From positions 16,477 through 80,476 of IMG/VR virus record IMGVR_UViG_3300045922_000709: a stretch of DNA of 64,000 nucleotides, one strand, 5' to 3'. The notes under the pieces were generated by a model, which did not search any database, was not told where the DNA came from, and was given only the letters and a program-made list of their open reading frames with translations. This DNA comes from a virus. This document shows positions 1 to 8,038 of this stretch, piece after piece (position 1 is the stretch's first letter; the number at the start of each line of letters is the position of its first letter). Position numbers and translations under genes: made by a program.

Positions 1-1
1 T

Positions 2-388
2 CAAAAAATAAAAGAATGTTTGGAACAAAATGTTATTCAATTGAGCGTTGAAGATAGAGATTGGCACATTCCTTACATATTAAAAAATGAACAAGATTTA
101 CGTTTAACCACTAAACTTAAAATATCGGCAGCAAGATGTGCAAGAGTTTCTTATAAATCTTTTTTGACAAATGAACCATCTACAGTTGAAGAAGATTTAA
201 GACTTTTTGAAAAACTTTATTCTAACGAACATCTTTCTCCAATGGAACATCAAATATTAATAGGTAAAGAAATTAAAAAAATAAATAGAGTGTTTATGGC
301 AGAAGGTATTTTTAGAAATAGTAATATATTTTTAAAATTTGGTTCACTTAATTTCAGAAGCTATTTAAATGAAAATCGAGACGATTAA
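2..388 (+). CDS. thyX: Flavin-dependent thymidylate synthase ThyX, C-terminal part (5' end outside window)
   Basis: ThyX makes dTMP from dUMP using FAD and methylene-tetrahydrofolate. The reading frame is open to the window edge, so this is only the 3' part; the TTG at 20 is not a convincing start. Visible ThyX signatures are AARCARVSY followed by a short helix, then HLSPMEHQ, and a final FGSLNFRSYL segment that matches the conserved C-terminal helix. The FAD-binding RHRxxSxxxxSxRY-type motif should lie upstream of the window. Its last 20 bases overlap the next gene. With dUTPase and a ribonucleotide reductase downstream it forms a dNTP-supply set. Family assignment is strong; completeness cannot be judged. 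Confidence 0.85.
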   Translation, partial: QKIKECLEQNVIQLSVEDRDWHIPYILKNEQDLRLTTKLKISAARCARVSYKSFLTNEPSTVEEDLRLFEKLYSNEHLSPMEHQILIGKEIKKINRVFMAEGIFRNSNIFLKFGSLNFRSYLNENRDD

Positions 389-644
389 AAAAAGGTTAAA
401 ACCTTTTGATTTATTTCAAAATCCTTATTATCCTGACACTGTTTTTTGTTTTACTGAAACAGGTGAAATTTTAATAGATAATAAGTACACTTCTTGGGCA
501 TATTTTATTATTCCCGAACATCTTTTGAATGATTCCAAATGGACAAAAGTTAAAAAAAGTAAAAATAAAAAACAAGAAACAGAAGGCGTTGTGTTAAATT
601 TGAAATTAGATTCTAGTTTTAATAAAATTACAAAGCCGATTTGA
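369..644 (+). CDS. Hypothetical protein, 91 aa
   Basis: The ATG at 369 lies inside the end of thyX (20-base overlap), which points to translational coupling. The protein is small and has a lysine-rich stretch near residues 60-70 (KVKKSKNKKQ). The first half is rich in aromatic residues (FDLFQNPYYPDTVFCF). No membrane segment and no recognised domain. It sits between thyX and a membrane lipoprotein gene in the + strand operon. Function unknown. Confidence 0.6.
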   Translation: MKIETIKKRLKPFDLFQNPYYPDTVFCFTETGEILIDNKYTSWAYFIIPEHLLNDSKWTKVKKSKNKKQETEGVVLNLKLDSSFNKITKPI

Positions 645-647
645 TTT

Positions 648-1214
648 ATGTTAAAGTTTTTGAAAGTTTCTAAAAACAAAATAATTGTATTTATATTATT
701 GTTGTTGTTTTTGTTAATAACTCAATGCAAAACAAAACAACCATTTATTTATAATAATCCTCCTGTTGTAATCGATAGTTCTTTTATAATTGATAGTTTA
801 ATTAAAATAGAAGGATATAGTAATTTATTAAATATTAAATTATTTGATGAACACAATAGAAGGCTTTATCAAATTGATAGTTTAATAGAAGTGTATGAAG
901 ATAGTTTAATTAAAGTATCTATGTATCAAAAAGAAGATGGTGTTCAAATAAAAACTGTTTATAAAGATAGATTAGTTTATATTAGAACATGTAATGCTGA
1001 TTCTTTTATAGCTGTTATAAATAGATTAGCTCGTGAAAGAAATGAAAATGGTGCAAAATTGGCTAAATTACAACAAGAATATAATACTCTTGAAGTTAAA
1101 TTAAAACAAATAGATAAAAATAATAAAAATAATATTTTTTGGTTGATAGGTATTATAATTGTTTTAGCTATTATAGCAGCTATTATAATGTTTGTATTTA
1201 TGCTAAAACGATGA
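648..1214 (+). CDS. Putative u-spanin-like membrane lipoprotein, 188 aa
   Basis: The N-terminus has basic residues, a run of Ile/Leu/Phe and then LLITQC, a plausible lipobox with the acylated Cys near residue 27. The middle is a charged, helix-prone region likely to form a coiled coil. The C-terminus is one strong transmembrane segment (IGIIIVLAIIAAIIMFVF) ending in the basic tail LKR. A lipid-anchored N-terminus plus a C-terminal inner-membrane helix is the topology of single-gene u-spanins, which join inner and outer membranes at lysis of Gram-negative hosts. That function is inferred from topology alone, and the gene lies in the replication operon, not next to an endolysin. Q at the -1 lipobox position is not ideal. 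The start follows the common ATTTATG context, and the stop overlaps the polymerase ATG as ATGA. Confidence 0.55.
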   Translation: MLKFLKVSKNKIIVFILLLLFLLITQCKTKQPFIYNNPPVVIDSSFIIDSLIKIEGYSNLLNIKLFDEHNRRLYQIDSLIEVYEDSLIKVSMYQKEDGVQIKTVYKDRLVYIRTCNADSFIAVINRLARERNENGAKLAKLQQEYNTLEVKLKQIDKNNKNNIFWLIGIIIVLAIIAAIIMFVFMLKR

Positions 1215-3088
1215 ATAGTTTTTGGGCTTTTGATATTGAAGTTTATCGCAATTTTTTATCTTTTACTGCTGTTAATGCAAAAAATTCAAAAGATGTTTTT
1301 CAAATATATAGTTTTGGAAATAAAGTAAATATTGATTTTTTAAAAGAGCTTCACAATTTTATAACAAATAAAATAGATTATTTGGTTGGCTATAATAATA
1401 TCAAATACGATGATATTATTGTAACAGAGCTTATAACCAAGTATTTGAAAAAAGAAGAAGTGTATCATAATGATATATTTTTATTAGGTCAGTCTGTTAT
1501 AGAAAATGAAGAAGAAAATCATTCAGTAAAAACTCAATCAAAATATTATAAAAGAATAGATTTAATGAGAATGCTAAGATTAGATAAATTAAAAATTAGT
1601 CTAAAACATTGTGGTGTTGTTTTGTTTTATAATAATATTCAAGATTTACCTATAAAATTTTACGAAACAATAAAAGAAGATCAAATTGATATTTTACTTA
1701 AATATAATCTTAATGACGTTTATCTAACTATAAAAGTATTAAAATACGCAAAAGATCAATTAAAATTTAGATTTGATTTATCTAATTTATATAATTCAGA
1801 TTTTTTAAACGATCCAGAAACTAAAATTGCCGATAAAGTTTTAACATCTTTTTATCTTGAAAAATCGGCTATTGTAGAATATGAATTAAAACAATTAAAA
1901 ACAGATAGAAATATTATATATTTCAATGATATCATAGACCCTAATATTACATTTACATCTAAAAAAGGTAATGATTTTTTAAATAAACTTAAAAATATTA
2001 TTTGGCGAAAAGACATAGGTTTTGAAAAATATATAGATGGTAAATTTACAGAACAATTAAATATAGGAAATAAATTCTATAGTATTGGAATAGGCGGACT
2101 ACACAGCATCGATAAAACCATATTTTATGAATCAAATAATAAATATAAACTTATCGATGCTGATGTAGCATCTTTTTATCCAAAAATAATTATAAATTTA
2201 AATATTTGCCCTGAACATTTAGAAAAATCTATATTTTTAGATATCTATAAAGAGGTTTTTGAAAAAAGAATTTTATTTAAAAAAGAAGGAAATGTTACAA
2301 AAGCACAAGTTTTAAAATTAATTTTAAACTTAATTTTTGGAAAATTTAATGATAAATACAGTTGGTTGCATGATTTACAATGTACTTTTCAAGTCACTGT
2401 AAATGGTCAATTGTATCTTTTATCTTTAATAGATGAGTTAGAAAGTAATAACATAGAAATTTTTAGTGCAAATACAGATGGAATTACTTGTAAAGTTCCA
2501 CCAAACAAAGAAGAATTATATAAAGAAATTTGTTCAAAATGGGAAAAGAAATATAATTTTTCTTTAGAATATGTAAATTATAAAAAAATATATATGCGAG
2601 ATGTAAATAATTATTGTGCTATAACAGATTCAGGTAAAGTTAAAACAAAAGGAGATTTTGTAGAAATTCCTGAAATTCAAAAACAACTTGACGCTCCTAT
2701 TATTAAAAGAGCGTTAGTAAATTATTTAATTTATGATAAACCTATTTCAGAAACAATAAATGAATCTTCTTCTATTTATGATTTTTTATATTCTATTAAA
2801 TCAGATTCTAAATTTGAAATGGTAGAATTAATTAAAAATGAAAAAGATTATGTAGAAAATGTTCTACAAAAAACAAATAGATTTTTTGTTTGTAATGATT
2901 CGAGATCTATTTTTAAAAGAAATAAAAACACAAAAGAAATTATAAGGCTTTTCGTGGGTAAAAACCTAAAAGTTGCAAATAAAATTGTTGATCCTGTAAA
3001 GGAAATCGAAAATGTAGATAAAGTTTATTATATTTCTCAAGCTGTAAAATTAGCTAATGAAATTAAACAATTTAATAATTTATTTTAA
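1211..3088 (+). CDS. polB: Family B DNA polymerase with 3'-5' exonuclease domain
   Basis: Replicative polymerase of 625 aa from the ATG at 1211, which overlaps the previous stop (ATGA). A longer reading frame from a TTG at 1139 lies inside the previous gene and is rejected. The exonuclease domain shows Exo I (FDIEVYRNF, D8 and E10), Exo II (GYNNIKYDD) and Exo III (YNLNDVYLT). The polymerase domain shows motif A (DADVASFYP, near residues 316-324), motif B (KLILNLIFGKF, K369) and motif C (ANTDGI, D423). The residue after the motif C aspartate is Gly, where DTDS polymerases have Ser. It is compact for family B. Crassvirales lineages carry either a family A or a family B polymerase; this is the family B type. 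Confidence 0.92.
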   Translation: MNSFWAFDIEVYRNFLSFTAVNAKNSKDVFQIYSFGNKVNIDFLKELHNFITNKIDYLVGYNNIKYDDIIVTELITKYLKKEEVYHNDIFLLGQSVIENEEENHSVKTQSKYYKRIDLMRMLRLDKLKISLKHCGVVLFYNNIQDLPIKFYETIKEDQIDILLKYNLNDVYLTIKVLKYAKDQLKFRFDLSNLYNSDFLNDPETKIADKVLTSFYLEKSAIVEYELKQLKTDRNIIYFNDIIDPNITFTSKKGNDFLNKLKNIIWRKDIGFEKYIDGKFTEQLNIGNKFYSIGIGGLHSIDKTIFYESNNKYKLIDADVASFYPKIIINLNICPEHLEKSIFLDIYKEVFEKRILFKKEGNVTKAQVLKLILNLIFGKFNDKYSWLHDLQCTFQVTVNGQLYLLSLIDELESNNIEIFSANTDGITCKVPPNKEELYKEICSKWEKKYNFSLEYVNYKKIYMRDVNNYCAITDSGKVKTKGDFVEIPEIQKQLDAPIIKRALVNYLIYDKPISETINESSSIYDFLYSIKSDSKFEMVELIKNEKDYVENVLQKTNRFFVCNDSRSIFKRNKNTKEIIRLFVGKNLKVANKIVDPVKEIENVDKVYYISQAVKLANEIKQFNNLF

Positions 3089-3091
3089 TTT

Positions 3092-3265
3092 ATGAAATCT
3101 TATATAAATATATCTGATTTTGAAGATTTTGATGATGATTTTTTAGAAAAACATAAACAAAAAATAGAAATTTTGTTAAAAAAAGCAAACGAAAATATAG
3201 CAGAATATATTGTTGAAATTTTCAATATTATAAATTCTGAAATTAACAATTATGAAAATGATTAA
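3092..3265 (+). CDS. Small acidic hypothetical protein, 57 aa
   Basis: A 57-codon frame fills the gap between the polymerase and the next gene. It starts at an ATG in the same ATTTATG context used by six genes in this operon and ends in TAA, 12 bases before the next start. The protein opens with a cluster of acidic and aromatic residues (DFEDFDDDF) followed by a helix-prone stretch. No known domain. The position, spacing and start context argue for a real gene. Confidence 0.5.
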   Translation: MKSYINISDFEDFDDDFLEKHKQKIEILLKKANENIAEYIVEIFNIINSEINNYEND

Positions 3266-3277
3266 TTTATTTTATTT

Positions 3278-3547
3278 ATGTTAGTTTATTATTTTGAGTC
3301 TGATCCATTAGATATACTTTATTATTTAAAAGATAAAGAATGTATTACAGAAGATGAATTTGAAAATTTAATATACGATGAAAAAACAATAGATATGATT
3401 CAAGATAAAACAAGAGAGTTATATCAAAATATAGATAATTTTATGGGAAATAAAATAACAAATTCAGAAAACGAGCTTTTGGAAAAAATTAAGAAAAGAT
3501 ACAAAGAAATTGTAGCTGAAAATTTTAATCAATTTAATTATGAATAA
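3278..3547 (+). CDS. Acidic hypothetical protein, 89 aa
   Basis: Starts at an ATG in the ATTTATG context and overlaps the dUTPase start by 8 bases. The protein is rich in Asp/Glu and predicted to be mostly helical, with no Cys pairs that would suggest metal binding and no membrane segment. It resembles the small acidic preceding gene in composition. Its tight coupling to the dUTPase gene suggests it is made with the nucleotide-metabolism genes. Function unknown. Confidence 0.6.
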   Translation: MLVYYFESDPLDILYYLKDKECITEDEFENLIYDEKTIDMIQDKTRELYQNIDNFMGNKITNSENELLEKIKKRYKEIVAENFNQFNYE

Positions 3548-3986
3548 TTTGAATATTATTGTAGCTCCTTATTCAAAACTTCTTTCAAAAGAAGATTTTA
3601 AAAACTTGTATTTACCTAAAAAAGCAAATGATTCTGATGTAGCTTATGATTGTTTTGCAAGAGAAATTAAAATAACTTCAGAATTTGTAGAATATTTTTT
3701 AGGTTTTAAAATTCAAGTTCCTGAAAAATATGGTGCATTTTTGGCCGCTAGATCTTCTTGCAGTAAACATAATTTAACTTTAGCAAATGGTATAGGTATA
3801 ATAGATCCATATTATAAAGACGAGGTTAGAGCAAGATTTTATTATAATGAAAAAAGTAAATTTTATAATATTGGCGATAGAGTTGCTCAAATTTTTATTT
3901 TACCGATACCTGAAATTAACTTTATTTTTAAATCAGAATTAAACGATAATTGTTTTAGAGGTGGTTTTGGATCAACAGGAAATTAA
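3540..3986 (+). CDS. dut: dUTP pyrophosphatase (dUTPase)
   Basis: Hydrolyses dUTP to dUMP and PPi, which keeps uracil out of DNA and supplies dUMP for ThyX. All five trimeric dUTPase motifs are visible in 148 aa: I (DSDVAYD, residues 31-37), II (ARSSCSKH, 70-77), III (ANGIGIID, 82-89), IV (GDRVAQIF, 112-119) and V (RGGFGSTG, 140-147). Motif V is the glycine-rich C-terminal arm that closes over the nucleotide. The length is normal for a homotrimeric enzyme. The gene overlaps the preceding one by 8 bases and ends one base before the RecT-like gene. Confidence 0.95.
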   Translation: MNNLNIIVAPYSKLLSKEDFKNLYLPKKANDSDVAYDCFAREIKITSEFVEYFLGFKIQVPEKYGAFLAARSSCSKHNLTLANGIGIIDPYYKDEVRARFYYNEKSKFYNIGDRVAQIFILPIPEINFIFKSELNDNCFRGGFGSTGN

Positions 3987-3987
3987 A

Positions 3988-4722
3988 ATGGAAAAATCAA
4001 TAGAATTAGAAGCAGAAGAAGTAGAAGTGACTTCTGAAACTATTAAAGCAGTTGAAAAATTAGAAGAAAATAAAATAGAATCAATTGGCAAAACAGAAGA
4101 TAAATTTTCTTCTCAATTTAATTTACTTAAAAAGTCTGGTGCATTACCCTCAACTTGGAAAAATGAAGGTTATGCGAGACTTTGTCTTCAGGCTAAAGAA
4201 GACTATAATTTAGATATTGTAGACACATTAAAAAGTGTTTATGTTATTAATGGTGCCATTGGTTTTTCAGCAGCTTTAATGCTTAAATTAGCAATTAGAG
4301 ATGGTCATTTTGTAAAAATTGTAAGAGCTGGTGTACCGTTATATAAAACAGACGATCCATCAGAATTTTATTTAAAAGGTGAACCGTTAAAAACAACAAA
4401 AGCCGATGGCACTATATCTAATGTACAAGATGTGTTTAAAATTGGAGACAAAGTTTATGCAAATAAAATTGCTACAGTTGCTATAATTAATAGAGAAATT
4501 CTTAAAATTTTAAAAGAATTTAAAGAGCCTTTATCTTATAGTTATTTTCATTTTACTTTAGCAGATGCTGTTAGCGCCGATTTATATCCCGCTAAAAGCC
4601 CTCTTTCACCTTGGAATAAATACACGTCTCAAATGCTTGTTAATAGAGCTTTAGCTGCAGCTATTCGACAAGGTTGCGGATATGGTAATTTTTACACTAA
4701 TGAAGAATTAAGTTCACTTTAA
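3988..4722 (+). CDS. recT: RecT-family single-strand annealing protein
   Basis: Single-strand annealing recombinase that should pair complementary ssDNA with the exonuclease encoded at 8039. The ATG at 3988 directly follows the dUTPase stop and is preferred over an in-frame upstream start at 3961 that would lie inside dut. RecT-like features are LPSTWKNEGYARLCLQAKEDYNL near the start of the domain (shown here split: LPSTWKNEGYARL, then CLQAKEDYNL), the SVYVINGAIGFSAALML block, RDGH, and the C-terminal RALAAAIRQGCGYGNFYTNE segment. An acidic N-terminal extension of about 45 residues precedes the domain. The family call rests on motif similarity; a more distant SSAP family is possible. Confidence 0.75.
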   Translation: MEKSIELEAEEVEVTSETIKAVEKLEENKIESIGKTEDKFSSQFNLLKKSGALPSTWKNEGYARLCLQAKEDYNLDIVDTLKSVYVINGAIGFSAALMLKLAIRDGHFVKIVRAGVPLYKTDDPSEFYLKGEPLKTTKADGTISNVQDVFKIGDKVYANKIATVAIINREILKILKEFKEPLSYSYFHFTLADAVSADLYPAKSPLSPWNKYTSQMLVNRALAAAIRQGCGYGNFYTNEELSSL

Positions 4723-4727
4723 TATTT

Positions 4728-4955
4728 ATGAAATTTATCAAAGTAAAAGCCTTATTTAAACTTAATGAAGAAGTCGGATACACCGATTTATTAATTAACA
4801 AAGAACTTATAGAAAGAGTTGAAAAAATGGTTGTAGATGAAGGAGATGTTAAAAAAGAAGAAAACTGTTTAGTTTTTTTAGCAAATAAAAACTATCCGAT
4901 TATTGTAAATCAATCTTTTGATTCTTTTGTTGAAAATCTTTTTATATTTGTTTAA
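4728..4955 (+). CDS. Hypothetical protein, 75 aa
   Basis: Starts five bases after the RecT-like gene in an ATTTATG context. A small mixed alpha/beta protein with no recognised motif. Its place directly behind the annealing protein suggests co-expression with the recombination genes, but nothing in the sequence gives a function. Confidence 0.55.
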   Translation: MKFIKVKALFKLNEEVGYTDLLINKELIERVEKMVVDEGDVKKEENCLVFLANKNYPIIVNQSFDSFVENLFIFV

Positions 4956-4978
4956 CCCTTAATTTTAAAATTAAATTT

Positions 4979-5461
4979 ATGATTAACTTTGTTCGTGGCT
5001 TTTCTGAAAATCAAAAAGCTAAAACTGAAAAATTAGACAAAACCGCTTTGATCATTCACATTGGTCATGAAAAACCTCAATTTGACAGAGCTAATTTAGC
5101 TCAATTTAAAGGTTCTATTTTTAAAAAATGCGAAAGTGTTGGTATTTCTTTTGATGAAACTTGCGGATTTCTTTCAATTGCAAAAAATCCGGAAAGTACT
5201 TTTGTAATTAGAGGAGATGGTTATTTTTATAATTATAAAGTGGGTAAAGAAAAATATATTTTTAATGAAATTTTAAAACATGCTCCAAAAGAATTTATAA
5301 AAAATATAAAAAACAATAGAATTGTAGCTAATGTTTTTGAGTCAACAGATTCATATATGATTTTTAAACTATGGGATATTTCTAAAAATGATATTAATAA
5401 AGAAATAATTAAAAAACACGAAGTATTACCTGAAATTTCTTACGGATGTTCAACTTTATAA
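4979..5461 (+). CDS. Hypothetical protein, 160 aa
   Basis: ATG at 4979 in the ATTTATG context. The protein has no Cys-rich or Walker-type motif and no membrane helix. Two cysteines lie near the middle and end (ETCGF, YGCSTL). It ends 68 bases before the SSB-like gene, one of the larger gaps in this operon. It lies between annealing and ssDNA-binding genes, so a DNA-metabolism role is possible but not shown. Confidence 0.6.
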   Translation: MINFVRGFSENQKAKTEKLDKTALIIHIGHEKPQFDRANLAQFKGSIFKKCESVGISFDETCGFLSIAKNPESTFVIRGDGYFYNYKVGKEKYIFNEILKHAPKEFIKNIKNNRIVANVFESTDSYMIFKLWDISKNDINKEIIKKHEVLPEISYGCSTL

Positions 5462-5529
5462 ATCAAAATTTTATTATTACAAAACAAATCTATTTATTTA
5501 AATTTAAATCAATTTAAGTTTCAATTATT
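5462..5529 (+). other. Intergenic leader before the SSB-like gene
   Basis: A 68-base A/T-rich gap inside an otherwise almost gapless operon. It contains a near-palindromic AAATTTAAAT stretch and no Shine-Dalgarno sequence. It could hold a phage promoter or an A/T-rich leader, as is typical upstream of highly expressed Bacteroidota genes. No host-type TAnnTTTG box with a spaced TTG was found. Confidence 0.3.
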
Positions 5530-6225
5530 ATGTTTGACAAACTTTCTTTTAGTTCTGAAGACTTTGTAGGTAAAAGTCGATTTGAAAATGGTGTTCACAA
5601 AGATGTGACATTTAATATTCGTTATTCTTCAAAAGACATTAAAGGTCAAAATCCCAGAAATGTACCTGTTTTTGAATTGGAATTTTCAAAAGTTGTAAAA
5701 AATGAAGATGGTTCAGAAACAATTTTTCAGCATATTCAACAAGAAGCTGTTTTTACAACTAAATCTTTTGAATTTTTAACAACCGTTATTCTTAAAAATA
5801 TTGTTGGTTTTGGGCTTGGTGGCACCCCTAAAAACAAAGAGATTATTTTGAATACTTTTGCTCGCTCAAAAGAAGTTCAAGAAATTGAAAATATACAAAT
5901 TACAGAACAACAAGAAAATGAAGGATTAACAGTGCTTCATTTACAAGTTCAACGCATGGCAGAACTTATCGGAGAGCTTATTAAAGATAAAATGCAACCG
6001 ATTCAAATTAAAATTGGAAATAGAACAAACGATAAAGGTTATTCTAGCAGTGGTGTTTATTTTCAATTAAACGGATACACTGGAAATAATACAATGAAGC
6101 TAAATTATAATCCTGTTACAGAAGCTTATGTTGCTAAAGAAAAACCTGTTGTTGTTCAACATGTTATTGAACCGGTTCAAGAACTTGATGTAGATGATTT
6201 ACCTACTGAAGAAACACCTTTTTAA
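5530..6225 (+). CDS. Putative single-stranded DNA-binding protein
   Basis: 231 aa. The first 190 residues are rich in beta-strand-like segments, and the tail is acidic and proline-containing (ELDVDDLPTEETPF), ending in Phe. An acidic tail with a terminal hydrophobic residue is the hallmark of SSB-type proteins, which use it to recruit replication partners. The gene lies between the annealing protein and the primase, which fits. I do not recognise a canonical OB-fold signature, so a replisome-associated role is inferred from the tail and position. Confidence 0.5.
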   Translation: MFDKLSFSSEDFVGKSRFENGVHKDVTFNIRYSSKDIKGQNPRNVPVFELEFSKVVKNEDGSETIFQHIQQEAVFTTKSFEFLTTVILKNIVGFGLGGTPKNKEIILNTFARSKEVQEIENIQITEQQENEGLTVLHLQVQRMAELIGELIKDKMQPIQIKIGNRTNDKGYSSSGVYFQLNGYTGNNTMKLNYNPVTEAYVAKEKPVVVQHVIEPVQELDVDDLPTEETPF

Positions 6226-6235
6226 TTAAAATCAC

Positions 6236-7252
6236 TTGAAATTAAAACATTTTTGTTTTAATTATTGTGATTTAATTGAATATCTGCCTGATGGAGAATT
6301 ATCAATTGCTAATCTTTTCGATATTGAAATTAAATTAGGATTGACTAATTCTCCATTCAGAGTAGATAAAAATCCTTCTTTTTATACATATTTAAATAAA
6401 AACAATGTTTTAAGATTTTTAGATTATGGTACAAATGTTTGCAATGGATTAGTTTTTCATATAGCTAAATTAAAAAACATAAAAGTTTATGATGTTTTAA
6501 AAGCAGTGTCAGAAGCTTATCACGTTGATATATTTACAGATTTTTCATTTATTGAAATTTCAAAAGTGAATAATGTAAAATTTGAAAAAGCAAACACAAA
6601 AATTAAAATTTCAAATACAAATAAAAAAAATACAAATATTAATTTTTTGTTTAAAAAAGATTTTTCAGAAAAAGATTTATTGTTTTGGTCTAAATATAAC
6701 ATAGATAAAAAAACATTAAATAAATTTAATGTAAAACCTTTGGAATTTATAATATATGATGAAAATCCTGTATATGTTGGTCAAAATTTAAGTTTTTACT
6801 ATGGTTTAAATAATAAATCATGGAAAGTTTACCAGCCTTATTCTTATCGAAAATGGCTATCTCATGTAACTGAAAATGTAATTGAAGGATTTGATCAATT
6901 AAATTACAATAAAAAAGATTATTTAATTTTAACGAAAAGTTATAAAGATGTAATGAGCTTACATACAATTAAAGTTTCTGCTGTGGCGTTGCATTCAGAA
7001 GTTTACAACCCTCCTGAAAATCATCTCATATTTGATGTTTTGAAACGTTTTAAGAAGGTTTATGTGTTATACGACAATGATACCACAGGTAAAGAAAGAT
7101 CGCTTTACTGGGCCTCTAAAGGCTTAATTCCTATTTTTATGAAATCTGCAAAAGACTTTTCAGATGTATCTTCTCTTAAAGGTATTAAATTTGCAGCAAA
7201 AGAACTAAAATCAATTTTAAACTCAATTCCTAGTTATGAAAATCAAGTATAG
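6236..7252 (+). CDS. DnaG-like TOPRIM primase
   Basis: 338 aa starting at a TTG at 6236; no ATG lies before the first conserved block. The N-terminal block SPFRVDKNPSFYTY corresponds to the PFHxExxPSF region of DnaG-type primases, but the CHC2 zinc-ligand pattern is not evident. A TOPRIM-like core follows: ILTKSYKDVMSL, then KKVYVLYDNDTTGK with the DND metal site. The C-terminal helicase-binding domain of bacterial DnaG is absent. It would make RNA primers for the family B polymerase. The stop overlaps the next gene by 17 bases. Confidence 0.75.
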   Translation: MKLKHFCFNYCDLIEYLPDGELSIANLFDIEIKLGLTNSPFRVDKNPSFYTYLNKNNVLRFLDYGTNVCNGLVFHIAKLKNIKVYDVLKAVSEAYHVDIFTDFSFIEISKVNNVKFEKANTKIKISNTNKKNTNINFLFKKDFSEKDLLFWSKYNIDKKTLNKFNVKPLEFIIYDENPVYVGQNLSFYYGLNNKSWKVYQPYSYRKWLSHVTENVIEGFDQLNYNKKDYLILTKSYKDVMSLHTIKVSAVALHSEVYNPPENHLIFDVLKRFKKVYVLYDNDTTGKERSLYWASKGLIPIFMKSAKDFSDVSSLKGIKFAAKELKSILNSIPSYENQV

Positions 7253-7538
7253 TTTCAAAAATAAAAAAAATAATTTTAATTATGATTTAATTAAAACTAT
7301 GTATGATAATTTTTATACAACTATAACTTCCGAAATGGAAAAATTAAACGAAAAAAAATCTGAAACAATAAAAGATTCAAAAAATACAGACGATTCAAAA
7401 TGTCCAAAATGTTCAAAATGTTCAGCTGATAAAAAATCAAAAGACACAGATGATCTTTCAGACATTGAGATTTTAGACACAATAATATCAGATCTTATGG
7501 ATTTACTCAATGAAATATCAACTAATAAAAAGCATTGA
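7236..7538 (+). CDS. Hypothetical protein with Cys cluster, 100 aa
   Basis: Overlaps the primase end by 17 bases. The middle carries CPKCSKC followed by a Lys/Asp-rich linker, a possible small metal-binding knuckle, and the C-terminus is an acidic helix (DLSDIEILDTIISDLMDLL). The central Ser/Lys/Asp repeats look low-complexity. Its end overlaps the following gene by 29 bases. Function unknown. Confidence 0.55.
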   Translation: MKIKYSFKNKKNNFNYDLIKTMYDNFYTTITSEMEKLNEKKSETIKDSKNTDDSKCPKCSKCSADKKSKDTDDLSDIEILDTIISDLMDLLNEISTNKKH

Positions 7539-8037
7539 ATTTCCAGCGTTTCCTGTATTTATAAAACTTTCTGAATATAAAAAATCCAAAAAAGGAAAAA
7601 TAAATATACCAAGATATATAAAAATAAACGGTCAAAATGTATATAATAGAACATATAATGTATATAATCAAGCAAAGATTATAAAACACATGAGCGACTA
7701 TATGACTTATTATATAAAAAAATTAAAAATTGAACCTGTGGAGCAAAATCAATACCCTATTTCAATAGAATATGAGATTCATACATCTAAATATCATGGT
7801 GGATATTATGAATCAAATGGTCAATTTAAGCTTAAAAAAGTGTTAAATTGGGACATAGGTAATTTTTGGTTATGGAATAAAGTTGGAGATGATGCTTTAA
7901 CTAAAAATAAAATAATAATCGATGATTCAATTGAATATGTTGTATCTACAGGAAAATTAACTTTTGTAGAATGTGAAAATTATAACGATAGGAAATTATT
8001 AATTAACATTTTTAAAGCAAGTGCTAGATCAATTTAA
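7510..8037 (+). CDS. Putative RusA-like Holliday-junction resolvase
   Basis: 175 aa. The C-terminal half has the spacing expected of RusA-type resolvases: WDIGNF, then GDDALTKNKIIIDDS, then a short strand region. Acidic residues near Asp/Asn and the DD pair could correspond to the metal-binding aspartates of RusA (KPDxDN and DD). The N-terminal half is basic, as expected for DNA binding. The gene sits directly before the exonuclease, which fits a recombination module. The match is by pattern only; it may be an unrelated crAss protein. Confidence 0.4.
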   Translation: MKYQLIKSIEFPAFPVFIKLSEYKKSKKGKINIPRYIKINGQNVYNRTYNVYNQAKIIKHMSDYMTYYIKKLKIEPVEQNQYPISIEYEIHTSKYHGGYYESNGQFKLKKVLNWDIGNFWLWNKVGDDALTKNKIIIDDSIEYVVSTGKLTFVECENYNDRKLLINIFKASARSI

Positions 8038-8038
8038 G

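Noticed and set aside
1139-1210. Upstream extension of the DNA polymerase frame from a TTG
   Set aside because: It lies inside the transmembrane-coding end of the previous gene, and the Exo I motif begins right after the ATG at 1211.
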